This document shows positions 1-5,974 of a stretch of 7,157 nucleotides of DNA, piece by piece. Origin of the DNA: DATCLA01 sp036564195 (lineage in GTDB: Bacteria > Bacillota > UBA4882 > UBA8346). The notes under the pieces were generated by a model. It did not search any database. It was not told the DNA's origin and saw only the letters and a list, made by a program, of their open reading frames with translations. A program made the translations under genes and the position numbers. The DNA lies in the NCBI GenBank assembly GCA_036564195.1, contig DATCLA010000011.1, forward strand, positions 1-7,157, in the 5' to 3' direction. How positions within the stretch are numbered: the first letter of the stretch is position 1; each line of letters begins with the position of its first letter.

Positions 1-495
1 ATTCCCGGAGTTAAAAACGCCATTCAATATACTATACCGATAGCAACAACTATCGAACTGGTCCGCAGCGGAGTTAATCCTGACCTCAGCCCGAGGGAAA
101 AACACGTCCGTGTCTGCTATGTTGTACCAAAACCCGGAGCGGATCTGGCCCAAATCGAACGGGCAATTAAGGAGATGCCGAATTACTTCGCTGACTACGA
201 CACTACAGTCCATTTTATTAGTGAAGCGGAGTTCGAAACGGAGTACTCCGGTATGCCACACGGCGGATTTGTGATCCGAACCGGTAAAACCGGATTCCAA
301 ACCAAACAACGGCTTGAATTCAGTTTAACATTGGACAGTAATCCCGAATTTACCGGCAGCGTCTTAGTTGCTTACGCCCGTGCCGTCTATCGGTTGGCTT
401 TAGAAGGAAAAACCGGTGCGTTCACTGTATTTGACATCCCCTTTGCCTATTTGTCGCCAAAATCAGGAGAGCAACTACGGAAAGATTTGTTATAA
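1..495 (+). CDS. ddh: meso-diaminopimelate D-dehydrogenase, C-terminal part (5' end outside window)
   Basis: This is the last 164 codons of an NADPH-dependent dehydrogenase that reductively aminates tetrahydrodipicolinate to meso-diaminopimelate in the cytoplasm, a one-step route to the precursor of lysine and peptidoglycan. The frame is open from base 1 and reads IPGVKNAIQYTIP onward, so the ATG at 175 is internal and not the start. Recognisable family blocks are REKHVRVCYVV, MPNYFADYDTTVHFIS, SGMPHGGFVIRTGKTG (from about 250), LDSNPEF and the C-terminal GKTGAFTVFDIPFAYLSP. The family is about 300-326 residues, so the NADP-binding Rossmann half is missing only because of the window edge. The frame runs uninterrupted to the TAA at 493-495, with no sign of decay. 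A terminator hairpin follows about 30 bases after the stop, so ddh seems to end its transcription unit. The assignment rests on recalled family motifs; confidence is high. Confidence 0.93.
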   Translation: MPGVKNAIQYTIPIATTIELVRSGVNPDLSPREKHVRVCYVVPKPGADLAQIERAIKEMPNYFADYDTTVHFISEAEFETEYSGMPHGGFVIRTGKTGFQTKQRLEFSLTLDSNPEFTGSVLVAYARAVYRLALEGKTGAFTVFDIPFAYLSPKSGEQLRKDLL

Positions 496-525
496 CAATT
501 TTAAAAGAATCCGAAACAATAGCAG

Positions 526-560
526 AAACCGCCTCTTTAATACCTCATGGCGGTTTTTCT
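526..560 (+). terminator. Intrinsic terminator after ddh
   Basis: AAACCGCC (526-533) pairs perfectly with GGCGGTTT (549-556) around a 15-base loop, and the 3' arm runs into TTTTTCT (554-560). This is a rho-independent terminator shape placed about 30 bases after the ddh stop. A third element, AACCGCC at 571-577, can compete for the 3' arm (see findings). Confidence 0.75.
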
Positions 561-586
561 GTTGCTTAGCAACCGCCAATTTTCCC

Positions 587-616
587 TTGATAATAAAGGT
601 AAAACCAAATTAAAAT
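587..616 (+). promoter_or_regulatory. Candidate sigma-A promoter for the GGDEF/HD-GYP gene
   Basis: TTGATA (587-592) and TAAAAT (611-616) each differ from consensus by one base and are 18 bases apart. They lie just after the ddh terminator and about 150 bases before the start codon. A second -10-like TATAAT at 634-639 has no good -35 partner. A start from either would leave a leader of roughly 120-150 bases. Confidence 0.45.
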
Positions 617-760
617 AATTTATTTAAGAGTTTTATAATGACAAATCAGTAAAATTTAATACGATAATTTCGATCAGATTGATGTCTTATTATAACATTT
701 AAGGAGGATTTTACCGTTAGGTATTGAATGATTTTTGATGGTATTCTCTTTTAAGGTTTG

Positions 761-764
761 GGAG
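761..764 (+). promoter_or_regulatory. Shine-Dalgarno deciding the ATG 770 start
   Basis: GGAG, with a further AG after it, lies 5 bases before ATG 770. The alternative in-frame TTG at 758 would have only AAGG at 753-756 one base upstream, too close to serve it. An in-frame TAA at 752-754 excludes any longer start. Confidence 0.5.
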
Positions 765-769
765 AGCAA

Positions 770-2302
770 ATGTTTCGCATGCTGCGGCAGATTTTAGACT
801 TAAAGTCATTCTTTAAACAATTAGGCGAAGACTATTTTAACTGTATCGCCCGGAAAGCGGAGTTTGCAGTCTATGGGCTGGCTTATATTTTGTGGACTGC
901 AATCCTGATTGCGGTTCCCCATGAATATAAAGGGATCCTTGCCTCACTCCAATCCACCACTGCCTTCTTTTGGGTATTACGTTTCAGCTACCTTGGTCTG
1001 GCAGTAGTCTGTATCTTAATGGCCCGGGATTTATTTGATATCATCTGTTCCTATCTAAATCAACCGCTCGTTGACTTCATCATCGCCATGTGCACCAAAA
1101 CCTTTACAGCCGTTTCAATTAGTATTGTTGCCATCCTCACTACCAAGCAAAAAAAGCAAGAAAAGAAGCTGCAGCAATTGGCAATTACTGATGAATTAAC
1201 CGGGCTTTTTAACCAACGTTACTTTATCGAATCATTAAAACAAGAAACCCAACTGGCAATCAAAGGCCATTACCAGTTGGGTCTGATTCTGCTGGATATT
1301 GATGATTTTAAAACTTTTAATGATATTTTCGGTCATGAATGCGGTGACCAGGTATTGAGAGGAACCGGTGCGCTACTGCAATTCATTAATAAAGATTCCC
1401 TGATTATCTGTCGCTGCGGTGGTGATGAATTTGCAATTATCCTACCGGTAAAGGATTTAGCAACTATTCGCGAGATCGCCTGTCGGATGAAACAAGCGTT
1501 CGAAAGACTAAAACATGAATATTTTCCCAAAGATATTCAGAATAAAGTTACTTTATCTATGGGAATGTCAATCTGCCCGGAAATGGCGAAAAACTCCGAC
1601 GAGCTGCTCTATCAGGCGGATATGGCTTTATATCACGCTAAAAATTTAGGTAAAAATAAAATACACTTCTACCAGGATGTAATCCTGCAAATCCGTAAAG
1701 GAATCAGTTCGGATCACCAACAATTAATCGGCGTTTTTAAGGCATTACTGAGTACTATTTCCACCAAGGATAAATATACGGTGGGCCATTCGGAGCGGGT
1801 CTCCGGTTACGCAGTGTTAATCGGCGAAACGCTTAATCTTAGCCCCAAGGAAGTGACCATTCTTCAATACGCCGGTCTCCTTCATGATATTGGAAAAATC
1901 GAAATTCCCAAGTCGATTTTGAACCGGATCGGACCACTAACGGAAGAAGAAAAATGTATAATCCGTAATCATCCGGTTTTCGGCGAAAATATTCTAGAGC
2001 CCCTGGAAGATATGGATCACCTAACCGACTTTGTCCGACATCACCATGAACGGTTTGACGGCAGCGGCTACCCCGACGGCCTAGCCGGTAACAAGATCAG
2101 CCTTGGAGCAAGAATCTTATGTGTAGCCGACTCTTACGATGCAATGCTTTCCGAACGGAGTTACGGAAGGTGTTTCACTCAGGAGGAAGCCTTTCAAGAA
2201 TTGCAACGTTTTGCCGGGACTCAGTTTGATCCGGAAATTGTCCGGGCTTTTATCACGGTGATGCGGTTAAAAACCTTACAGGAAAACAAAATACTCGCTT
2301 GA
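770..2302 (+). CDS. Membrane-anchored GGDEF / HD-GYP protein (cyclic-di-GMP cyclase and phosphodiesterase)
   Basis: Predicted inner-membrane signalling enzyme of 510 residues. Three hydrophobic segments (about 32-49, 64-85, 100-123) form an N-terminal membrane region I do not recognise as a named sensor domain. A charged linker with KQKKQEKK leads to a GGDEF domain from DELTGL (141), with metal-binding DIDDFK at 176-181 and GGDEF at 217-221, so cyclase activity is expected. The usual RxxD inhibitory site is absent: the matching stretch reads INKD and lies two residues further from GGDEF than normal. The HD-GYP domain (about 318-500) keeps its metal ligands: H340 in GHSERV, H372-D373 in LLHDIGK, H401, H424-H425 in HHHERFDGSGYP (GYP at 433-435) and D454, so cyclic-di-GMP hydrolysis is expected as well. 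I chose ATG 770 because GGAG at 761-764 sits 5 bases before it; the in-frame TTG at 758 has no usable binding site. Apparently transcribed alone. Which activity dominates cannot be read from sequence. Confidence 0.93.
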   Translation: MFRMLRQILDLKSFFKQLGEDYFNCIARKAEFAVYGLAYILWTAILIAVPHEYKGILASLQSTTAFFWVLRFSYLGLAVVCILMARDLFDIICSYLNQPLVDFIIAMCTKTFTAVSISIVAILTTKQKKQEKKLQQLAITDELTGLFNQRYFIESLKQETQLAIKGHYQLGLILLDIDDFKTFNDIFGHECGDQVLRGTGALLQFINKDSLIICRCGGDEFAIILPVKDLATIREIACRMKQAFERLKHEYFPKDIQNKVTLSMGMSICPEMAKNSDELLYQADMALYHAKNLGKNKIHFYQDVILQIRKGISSDHQQLIGVFKALLSTISTKDKYTVGHSERVSGYAVLIGETLNLSPKEVTILQYAGLLHDIGKIEIPKSILNRIGPLTEEEKCIIRNHPVFGENILEPLEDMDHLTDFVRHHHERFDGSGYPDGLAGNKISLGARILCVADSYDAMLSERSYGRCFTQEEAFQELQRFAGTQFDPEIVRAFITVMRLKTLQENKILA

Positions 2303-2626
2303 CAAAGATCTCCATTTTCGAAGCTCTCTCCCTAAAAGCCGAGAGGCATGAGGCCGTCTTTGCTCGGTACCGGAGAATTATCCCGGTTTTCGTAGAACCC
2401 ATAGAATTGGGCAAACTGTTCCTTTATTTGAAACTTAAGCCCCTTTTGGAGGCAGAACTAAATTTTATCCCCTCATCTTCTCCAACCAGTTCCGGAAAGA
2501 AAAATCCCATGTTTTGCTTTAATTAACCTTAGATAAACTTCTTATAAAAAATGGCAGGAATGGGATTCATTATAACTAATTACTGATATACATTTTCTGA
2601 TTTTAGGGAATAAGGAGGAAGGAAAG
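2303..2626 (+). other. Intergenic region of 324 bases with hairpins, no convincing gene
   Basis: An open frame from a TTG at 2299 to 2526 (75 codons) overlaps the stop of the upstream gene by four bases, but has no ribosome binding site and no family resemblance, and hairpins at 2339-2387 lie inside it. I treat it as non-coding. The region also holds the leader of the downstream esterase: an extended -10-like TGATATACA (2584-2592) and a TATAAA (2543-2548), both without a good -35, then the strong AAGGAGG at 2612-2618. Confidence 0.5.
2369..2390 (+). terminator. Weak candidate terminator after the GGDEF/HD-GYP gene
   Basis: ACCGG (2369-2373) pairs with CCGGT (2383-2387) around a 9-base loop, and the 3' arm runs into TTTT (2387-2390). 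Just upstream CCGAG (2339-2343) can pair with CTCGG (2363-2367), enclosing a smaller GGC/GCC hairpin. The stems are short, so this is a tentative call, but the position about 65 bases after the stop fits. Confidence 0.35.
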
Positions 2627-3940
2627 ATGAAAAGAAACTGGCTGGTATTGTGTCTGCTTAGCGGTTTATTAGTACTACCAATGGTTGTAGAGGCTAAGTA
2701 CCTTCCCGTAGGATCGGCTGGGCACTGGGTGGCTACCTGGGTAGCGATGCCACAACTGACGGAACCCCATAATATGCCACCCGAGCCATTTACCCAGCCG
2801 TCACTAGTATTTCCTGACACCACCCTCCGGCAAACTATCCACGTTTCTATCGGTGGAAAGCTACTAAGGGTCAGGTTTTCCAATGCTTTTGGTGATACCG
2901 CGCTCACCATCTCCAAAGCCAGTATCGCTCTTCCCGGTGACGGGAGAGTCGGGGGTAGTGCGATTCGTCCTGAAAGCGAGAAACCGTTAACCTTTAATGG
3001 ACGGGCCGCGGTTACCATTCCTGCTGGCGCACAGATCGTTTCGGACCCGGTCAGATTTGACCTGGCACCCTTGTCAAATTTGGCTGTAACGATTTACACT
3101 GCCAAAGGGCAACCATCAAATAACATTACTTCCCACCCTGGTTCCCGGACTACCTCCTACATGCTTGCCGGAGACCATGTTTCAGAGGTGGATCTTCCCG
3201 GCGCCACTAGTACCGACCACTGGTACTTTCTGAGCTGTGTTGAAGTGTGGGCCGAACACACAGCAGCTGCTGTTGTGATCCTAGGCGACTCCCTTACCGA
3301 CGGCAGAGGTTCGACGACCAACCAAAATGACCGCTGGCCGGACCTGTTTTCCCAAAGATTACAGCGTCATCCGTCTACTTCTAAAATTGCAGTATTGAAT
3401 CAGGGGGCTGGAGGAAACCGGGTCTTAAACGACGGTCTGGGACCGAATGGATTAGCCCGGCTGGACCGGGATGTTTTGGCACAGAGCGGTGCCCGTTGGT
3501 TAATCGTTTTTGAAGGGATCAACGACATTGGAACCGCCGCAGCCACCAAAGAAGCTCAAGACCAGGTTGCTGAGGATCTTATTGCCGCCTACAAACAGAT
3601 CATCACGCGGGCACATGCTCAAAACATTATTGTTTATGGAGCAACGTTACTGCCTTTTGCCGGATCATCTTACTTTGATGAAACCGGATTCCGGGAAGCC
3701 GCCCGCCAGAAGGTTAACCGCTGGATCCGGACCAGCGGCAGATTTGACGGAGTAATCGACTTTGATAAAGCAGTACGCGACTCGGCAAAACCCACCTCTC
3801 TCGCAGCCGAATTTGATACCGGTGATCATTTGCACTTAAACCCTCAAGGCTATCGAACCTTAGCTGAAGCCATTCCTTTGGAATTTTTTATTAATTACCG
3901 GTTTCCTTTGCAAAGAAATAACTGTTCCGGGTGTTTTTAA
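2627..3940 (+). CDS. Exported SGNH/GDSL-family hydrolase (esterase or lipase-like)
   Basis: A 437-residue serine hydrolase predicted to be exported and to cleave ester bonds; the substrate (acyl groups on polysaccharides, or lipids) cannot be told from sequence. Residues 1-23 form a signal peptide: MKRN, a hydrophobic core, then VEA before K24 as a probable signal peptidase I site. Residues about 30-210 form a beta-rich N-terminal region with LRQTIHVSIGG, RVRFSNAFGD and VTIPAGAQIVSDPV, as in XynE-like secreted SGNH proteins. The catalytic part has all SGNH blocks: GDSLTDG (220-226, nucleophile S222), NQGAGGNR (258-265), EGINDIG with G297/N299, and GDHLHLN with D400 and H403. The protein ends in an unusual NNCSGCF tail. 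AAGGAGG at 2612-2618, 8 bases before the ATG, fixes the start. It looks monocistronic, with a strong terminator about 100 bases downstream. The family call is firm; the substrate is unknown. Confidence 0.93.
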   Translation: MKRNWLVLCLLSGLLVLPMVVEAKYLPVGSAGHWVATWVAMPQLTEPHNMPPEPFTQPSLVFPDTTLRQTIHVSIGGKLLRVRFSNAFGDTALTISKASIALPGDGRVGGSAIRPESEKPLTFNGRAAVTIPAGAQIVSDPVRFDLAPLSNLAVTIYTAKGQPSNNITSHPGSRTTSYMLAGDHVSEVDLPGATSTDHWYFLSCVEVWAEHTAAAVVILGDSLTDGRGSTTNQNDRWPDLFSQRLQRHPSTSKIAVLNQGAGGNRVLNDGLGPNGLARLDRDVLAQSGARWLIVFEGINDIGTAAATKEAQDQVAEDLIAAYKQIITRAHAQNIIVYGATLLPFAGSSYFDETGFREAARQKVNRWIRTSGRFDGVIDFDKAVRDSAKPTSLAAEFDTGDHLHLNPQGYRTLAEAIPLEFFINYRFPLQRNNCSGCF

Positions 3941-4042
3941 TTAATACTATATACTGGGAATAGTTTTACCGTTAACTTCCGCCATAATTTACCTGCAACG
4001 TCAATAAAATTTGAAAAATAATATAGTAGAATATCAAGACCG

Positions 4043-4082
4043 GCACTACTGTCGGATATCTTCCGGTAGTAGTGCTTTTTTT
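4043..4082 (+). terminator. Strong intrinsic terminator after the SGNH hydrolase gene
   Basis: Bases 4043-4056 pair with 4062-4075: 14 pairs including two G-U wobbles, with a 5-base loop (TATCT), followed at once by seven T (4076-4082). It works for the + direction only, as there is no A-run before the left arm. It lies about 100 bases after the esterase stop and just before the next promoter, insulating the two genes. Confidence 0.92.
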
Positions 4083-4108
4083 CATGCTTCCGCAGTTTTA
4101 AATTATTC

Positions 4109-4137
4109 TTTTCCGATCCGGTCGGATCGGATATAAT
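4109..4137 (+). promoter_or_regulatory. Promoter of the YbjQ-family gene
   Basis: A perfect TATAAT (4132-4137) is preceded at 17 bases by TTTTCC (4109-4114), a poor -35. Transcription would start near 4144, about 30 bases before the ATG. The weak -35 and the palindrome filling the spacer suggest an activator- or repressor-controlled promoter (inference). Confidence 0.65.
4113..4130 (+). promoter_or_regulatory. Perfect palindrome, candidate operator
   Basis: CCGATCCG-GT-CGGATCGG is a perfect inverted repeat of two 8-base arms around a 2-base centre. It ends one base before the TATAAT of the YbjQ-family gene. It is GC-rich in an AT-rich intergenic setting and has no T-run after it, so a protein-binding site is more likely than a terminator. 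The regulator is unknown and not in this window. Confidence 0.55.
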
Positions 4138-4162
4138 AGTAACGGTTAATAACAATACTAGT

Positions 4163-4167
4163 GGAGG
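4163..4167 (+). promoter_or_regulatory. Shine-Dalgarno deciding the ATG 4175 start
   Basis: GGAGG lies 7 bases before ATG 4175. An in-frame TTG at 4169 would be only one base from it and is therefore rejected as the start. Confidence 0.8.
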
Positions 4168-4174
4168 TTTGAAA

Positions 4175-4501
4175 ATGATCATAACTACTACTCCGGCAGT
4201 GGAGGGTAAGAAGATTATTGAATACAAAGGAGTTGTTTTTGGCGAAGTCATCTCCGGCGTTAATTTTCTCAAAGATTTTGCTGCCGGCCTTTCTAATTTT
4301 TTTGGGGGACGCTCCGGTTCTTATGAAGGTGAATTAATTGAAGCGCGAGAAACCGCCTTACGGGAATTGGAACGCAGAGCGGCCGCCCTGGGGGCCAATG
4401 CCGTTGTCGGAGTGGATGTTGACTATGAGGTTTTAGGTCAAGGCGGAAATATGTTAATGGTCACCGTCTCCGGAACCGCAGTAGTGCTGGAATCAAATTA
4501 G
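4175..4501 (+). CDS. ybjQ: UPF0145 / YbjQ-family protein
   Basis: A 108-residue cytoplasmic protein of the UPF0145 family (YbjQ, often annotated as putative heavy-metal-binding domain), whose members are about 100-110 residues and form ring-like oligomers in crystal structures; the cellular role is not established. Recognisable blocks are MIITTTPAVEGKKI, YKGVVFGEVISGVNF, FFGGRSGSYEGEL, EARETALRELERRA and the strongly conserved LGANAVVGVDVDYEVLG, ending in MLMVTVSGTAVVLE. There is no signal peptide or membrane segment. The start at ATG 4175 is set by GGAGG at 4163-4167. It is transcribed alone from a promoter with a palindrome in its spacer, between a strong upstream terminator and a 273-base gap, so it appears separately regulated. 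The family call is secure; a metal-binding role would be an inference from the family name only, as I see no cysteine or histidine cluster. Confidence 0.93.
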   Translation: MIITTTPAVEGKKIIEYKGVVFGEVISGVNFLKDFAAGLSNFFGGRSGSYEGELIEARETALRELERRAAALGANAVVGVDVDYEVLGQGGNMLMVTVSGTAVVLESN

Positions 4502-4774
4502 TGATTTAAATGCCTGCGAAGAATTTATACCGTCAAGTAGTTAAGTTGGTATCAGATCAATATGTTAAGAACTGAAGAAATACGGAATAATTACAGACCT
4601 GAAAGATCGGCTGATTGTTATTGCAGGCCCGAAAAACCTAATAGTAGAAGTTTTGATTAACTTTAAAATAAGTTCCTTGTACTTTAACAATTTTTATGCT
4701 AACATAACTTGAAATACAATATTAATAACTAATGTTATAAGAGTTCACTAGTCCATTTTTAGGAGGAAGACCAA
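4502..4774 (+). other. Intergenic region before asd, no convincing gene
   Basis: This 273-base stretch is AT-rich. It holds two short overlapping open frames, 4510-4575 (21 codons) and 4562-4660 (32 codons), neither with a ribosome binding site. I see no lysine riboswitch or T-box signature although the next gene is in the lysine pathway. No clear terminator follows the YbjQ-family gene. The asd promoter and ribosome binding site occupy the right-hand part. Confidence 0.55.
4677..4705 (+). promoter_or_regulatory. Extended -10 promoter for asd
   Basis: TTGTAC (4677-4682) and TAACAT (4700-4705) are separated by exactly 17 bases, and TGC immediately before the -10 gives an extended -10 element. 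Transcription would start near 4711, leaving a leader of about 65 bases before the asd ATG. A second, weaker TGTTATAAG lies at 4733-4741. Confidence 0.6.
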
Positions 4775-5860
4775 ATGGAATCAAAGCTGAAAGTTGGTAT
4801 TTTGGGTGCCACCGGCATGGTAGGCCAACGTTTTGTTTCCTTATTAGCGAATCATCCCTGGTTTGAAGTGACATGCGTAGCTGCCAGCGCCCGTTCCGCC
4901 GGAAAAACTTATACCGAAGCCCTAGAGGGACGCTGGGTTATGGAACAGCCCATTCCGGAGCGGATCGGTGACTTAACGGTTAAAAACGTCGCGGCGATCG
5001 ATACTATCAGTAATGAAGTTGATTTTGTCTTTTGTGCAGTGAATATGCCCAAGGACGAAATTAAAAAACTGGAGGAAGCTTATGCCAAAGCTGAAACTCC
5101 GGTGGTCTCCAATAACTCCGCTCACCGTTTTACTCCGGATGTCCCGATGGTGATTCCGGAGCTTAATGCGGACCATTTCCGGATTATTGAAGCCCAGCGC
5201 CGCCGTTTAGGCACTAAGTCCGGTTTTATCGCTGTTAAGCCCAATTGTTCCCTGCAAAGCTATGTACCGGCGCTCCATCCCTTGCGTCGTTTTGGCCTCA
5301 AGGAAGTAGTAGTCTCAACTTATCAGGCAATTTCCGGAGCAGGCAAAACTTTTAAAGATTGGCCGGAAATGCTGGATAATGTCATCCCTTATATTAGTGG
5401 TGAAGAAGAAAAAAGTGAACAAGAACCGTTAAAAATCTGGGGCCAAGTGGGAGATTTCGGAATTATCAATGCAACTGCCCCGGTGATCAGCGCCCAATGT
5501 ATCCGGGTTCCGGTATCCGACGGCCACTTGGCCACTGTATCGGTCCGGTTTGAGCAAAAACCGTCCCAAGCAGCAATCCTTGAATCATGGGCTAATTTCA
5601 AAGGCCAACCGCAACTGCTGAACCTACCAAGTGCGCCGCAACCCTTCCTCAAATATTTTGAGGAAAACAACCGTCCCCAGACCCGACTGGACCGGGACTT
5701 AGCCGGTGGCATGGGTATTGCCATCGGACGGCTCCGTGAAGATAATCTTTATGACTACAAGTTTGTCTGTTTATCCCACAACACCTTGCGCGGCGCCGCC
5801 GGCGGCGGAGTGTTAAGTGCCGAACTGCTCAAAGCCGAAGGTTACTTGCAGGCAAAATAA
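4775..5860 (+). CDS. asd: Aspartate-semialdehyde dehydrogenase, archaeal/fungal-type
   Basis: A 361-residue cytoplasmic enzyme that reduces aspartyl phosphate with NADPH to L-aspartate 4-semialdehyde, the branch point to lysine/diaminopimelate, threonine and methionine. The N-terminus has the nucleotide-binding loop GATGMVGQRF. The catalytic cysteine is C158 in KPNCSLQSY, and H251 in VPVSDGHLATVSV is the expected acid/base. Other family blocks are SNNSAHRF, PMVIPELN, YQAISGAGKTF, GGMGIAIGRLRED and LSHNTLRGAAGGGVLSAE. These blocks and the length (usual about 350-365) match the archaeal/fungal subfamily rather than the classical enterobacterial Asd. AGGAGG at 4761-4766, 8 bases before the ATG, sets the start. 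It has its own promoter and ends at a convergent hairpin, so it is probably monocistronic. It acts in the same pathway as ddh at the left edge, several enzymatic steps earlier. Confidence 0.95.
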   Translation: MESKLKVGILGATGMVGQRFVSLLANHPWFEVTCVAASARSAGKTYTEALEGRWVMEQPIPERIGDLTVKNVAAIDTISNEVDFVFCAVNMPKDEIKKLEEAYAKAETPVVSNNSAHRFTPDVPMVIPELNADHFRIIEAQRRRLGTKSGFIAVKPNCSLQSYVPALHPLRRFGLKEVVVSTYQAISGAGKTFKDWPEMLDNVIPYISGEEEKSEQEPLKIWGQVGDFGIINATAPVISAQCIRVPVSDGHLATVSVRFEQKPSQAAILESWANFKGQPQLLNLPSAPQPFLKYFEENNRPQTRLDRDLAGGMGIAIGRLREDNLYDYKFVCLSHNTLRGAAGGGVLSAELLKAEGYLQAK

Positions 5861-5898
5861 TTTCTATTTATTATTCTTGACTGTTTCGAAGTAATATT

Positions 5899-5934
5899 AA
5901 CCCCCTGAGCTTTCAATTCGAAAATCAGGGGGTT
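5899..5934. terminator. Hairpin between convergent asd and glpX, possibly bidirectional
   Basis: AACCCCCTGA (5899-5908) pairs perfectly with TCAGGGGGTT (5925-5934). Inside the 16-base loop, TTTC (5911-5914) can pair with GAAA (5920-5923). The flanks are only moderately T-rich in each direction (GTTGTTAG on +, AATATTAC on -). It sits 38 bases after the asd stop and 40 bases from the glpX stop, so it could stop transcription from both sides. Confidence 0.75.
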
Positions 5935-5974
5935 GTTAGCACGCTTCTCCGGTAAAAGCGGGCAGTCACCCAAC

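Noticed and set aside
175..495. ddh starting at the ATG at 175
   Set aside because: The frame is open and clearly homologous to Ddh all the way to base 1, so this methionine is internal.
758..769. TTG 758 as the start of the GGDEF/HD-GYP protein
   Set aside because: No properly spaced ribosome binding site; ATG 770 has GGAG 5 bases upstream.
2299..2526. 75-codon open frame starting at a TTG overlapping the stop of the GGDEF/HD-GYP gene
   Set aside because: No ribosome binding site, no recognisable family, composition not clearly coding, and hairpins lie within it. It is the most plausible of the rejected frames, so a homology search would be worthwhile.
2542..3018. 158-codon reverse-strand open frame opposite the start of the SGNH hydrolase gene
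   Set aside because: It is antisense to a secure gene with signal peptide and strong ribosome binding site, and resembles no known protein.
3937..4272. 111-codon reverse-strand open frame across the terminator and the start of the YbjQ-family gene
   Set aside because: It covers a strong terminator, a promoter and the first third of a well-recognised gene, and its translation resembles no family.
4502..4774. Possible lysine riboswitch or T-box upstream of asd
   Set aside because: The gap has none of the conserved motifs I know for these elements and no terminator/antiterminator pair. A covariance-model search would settle it.
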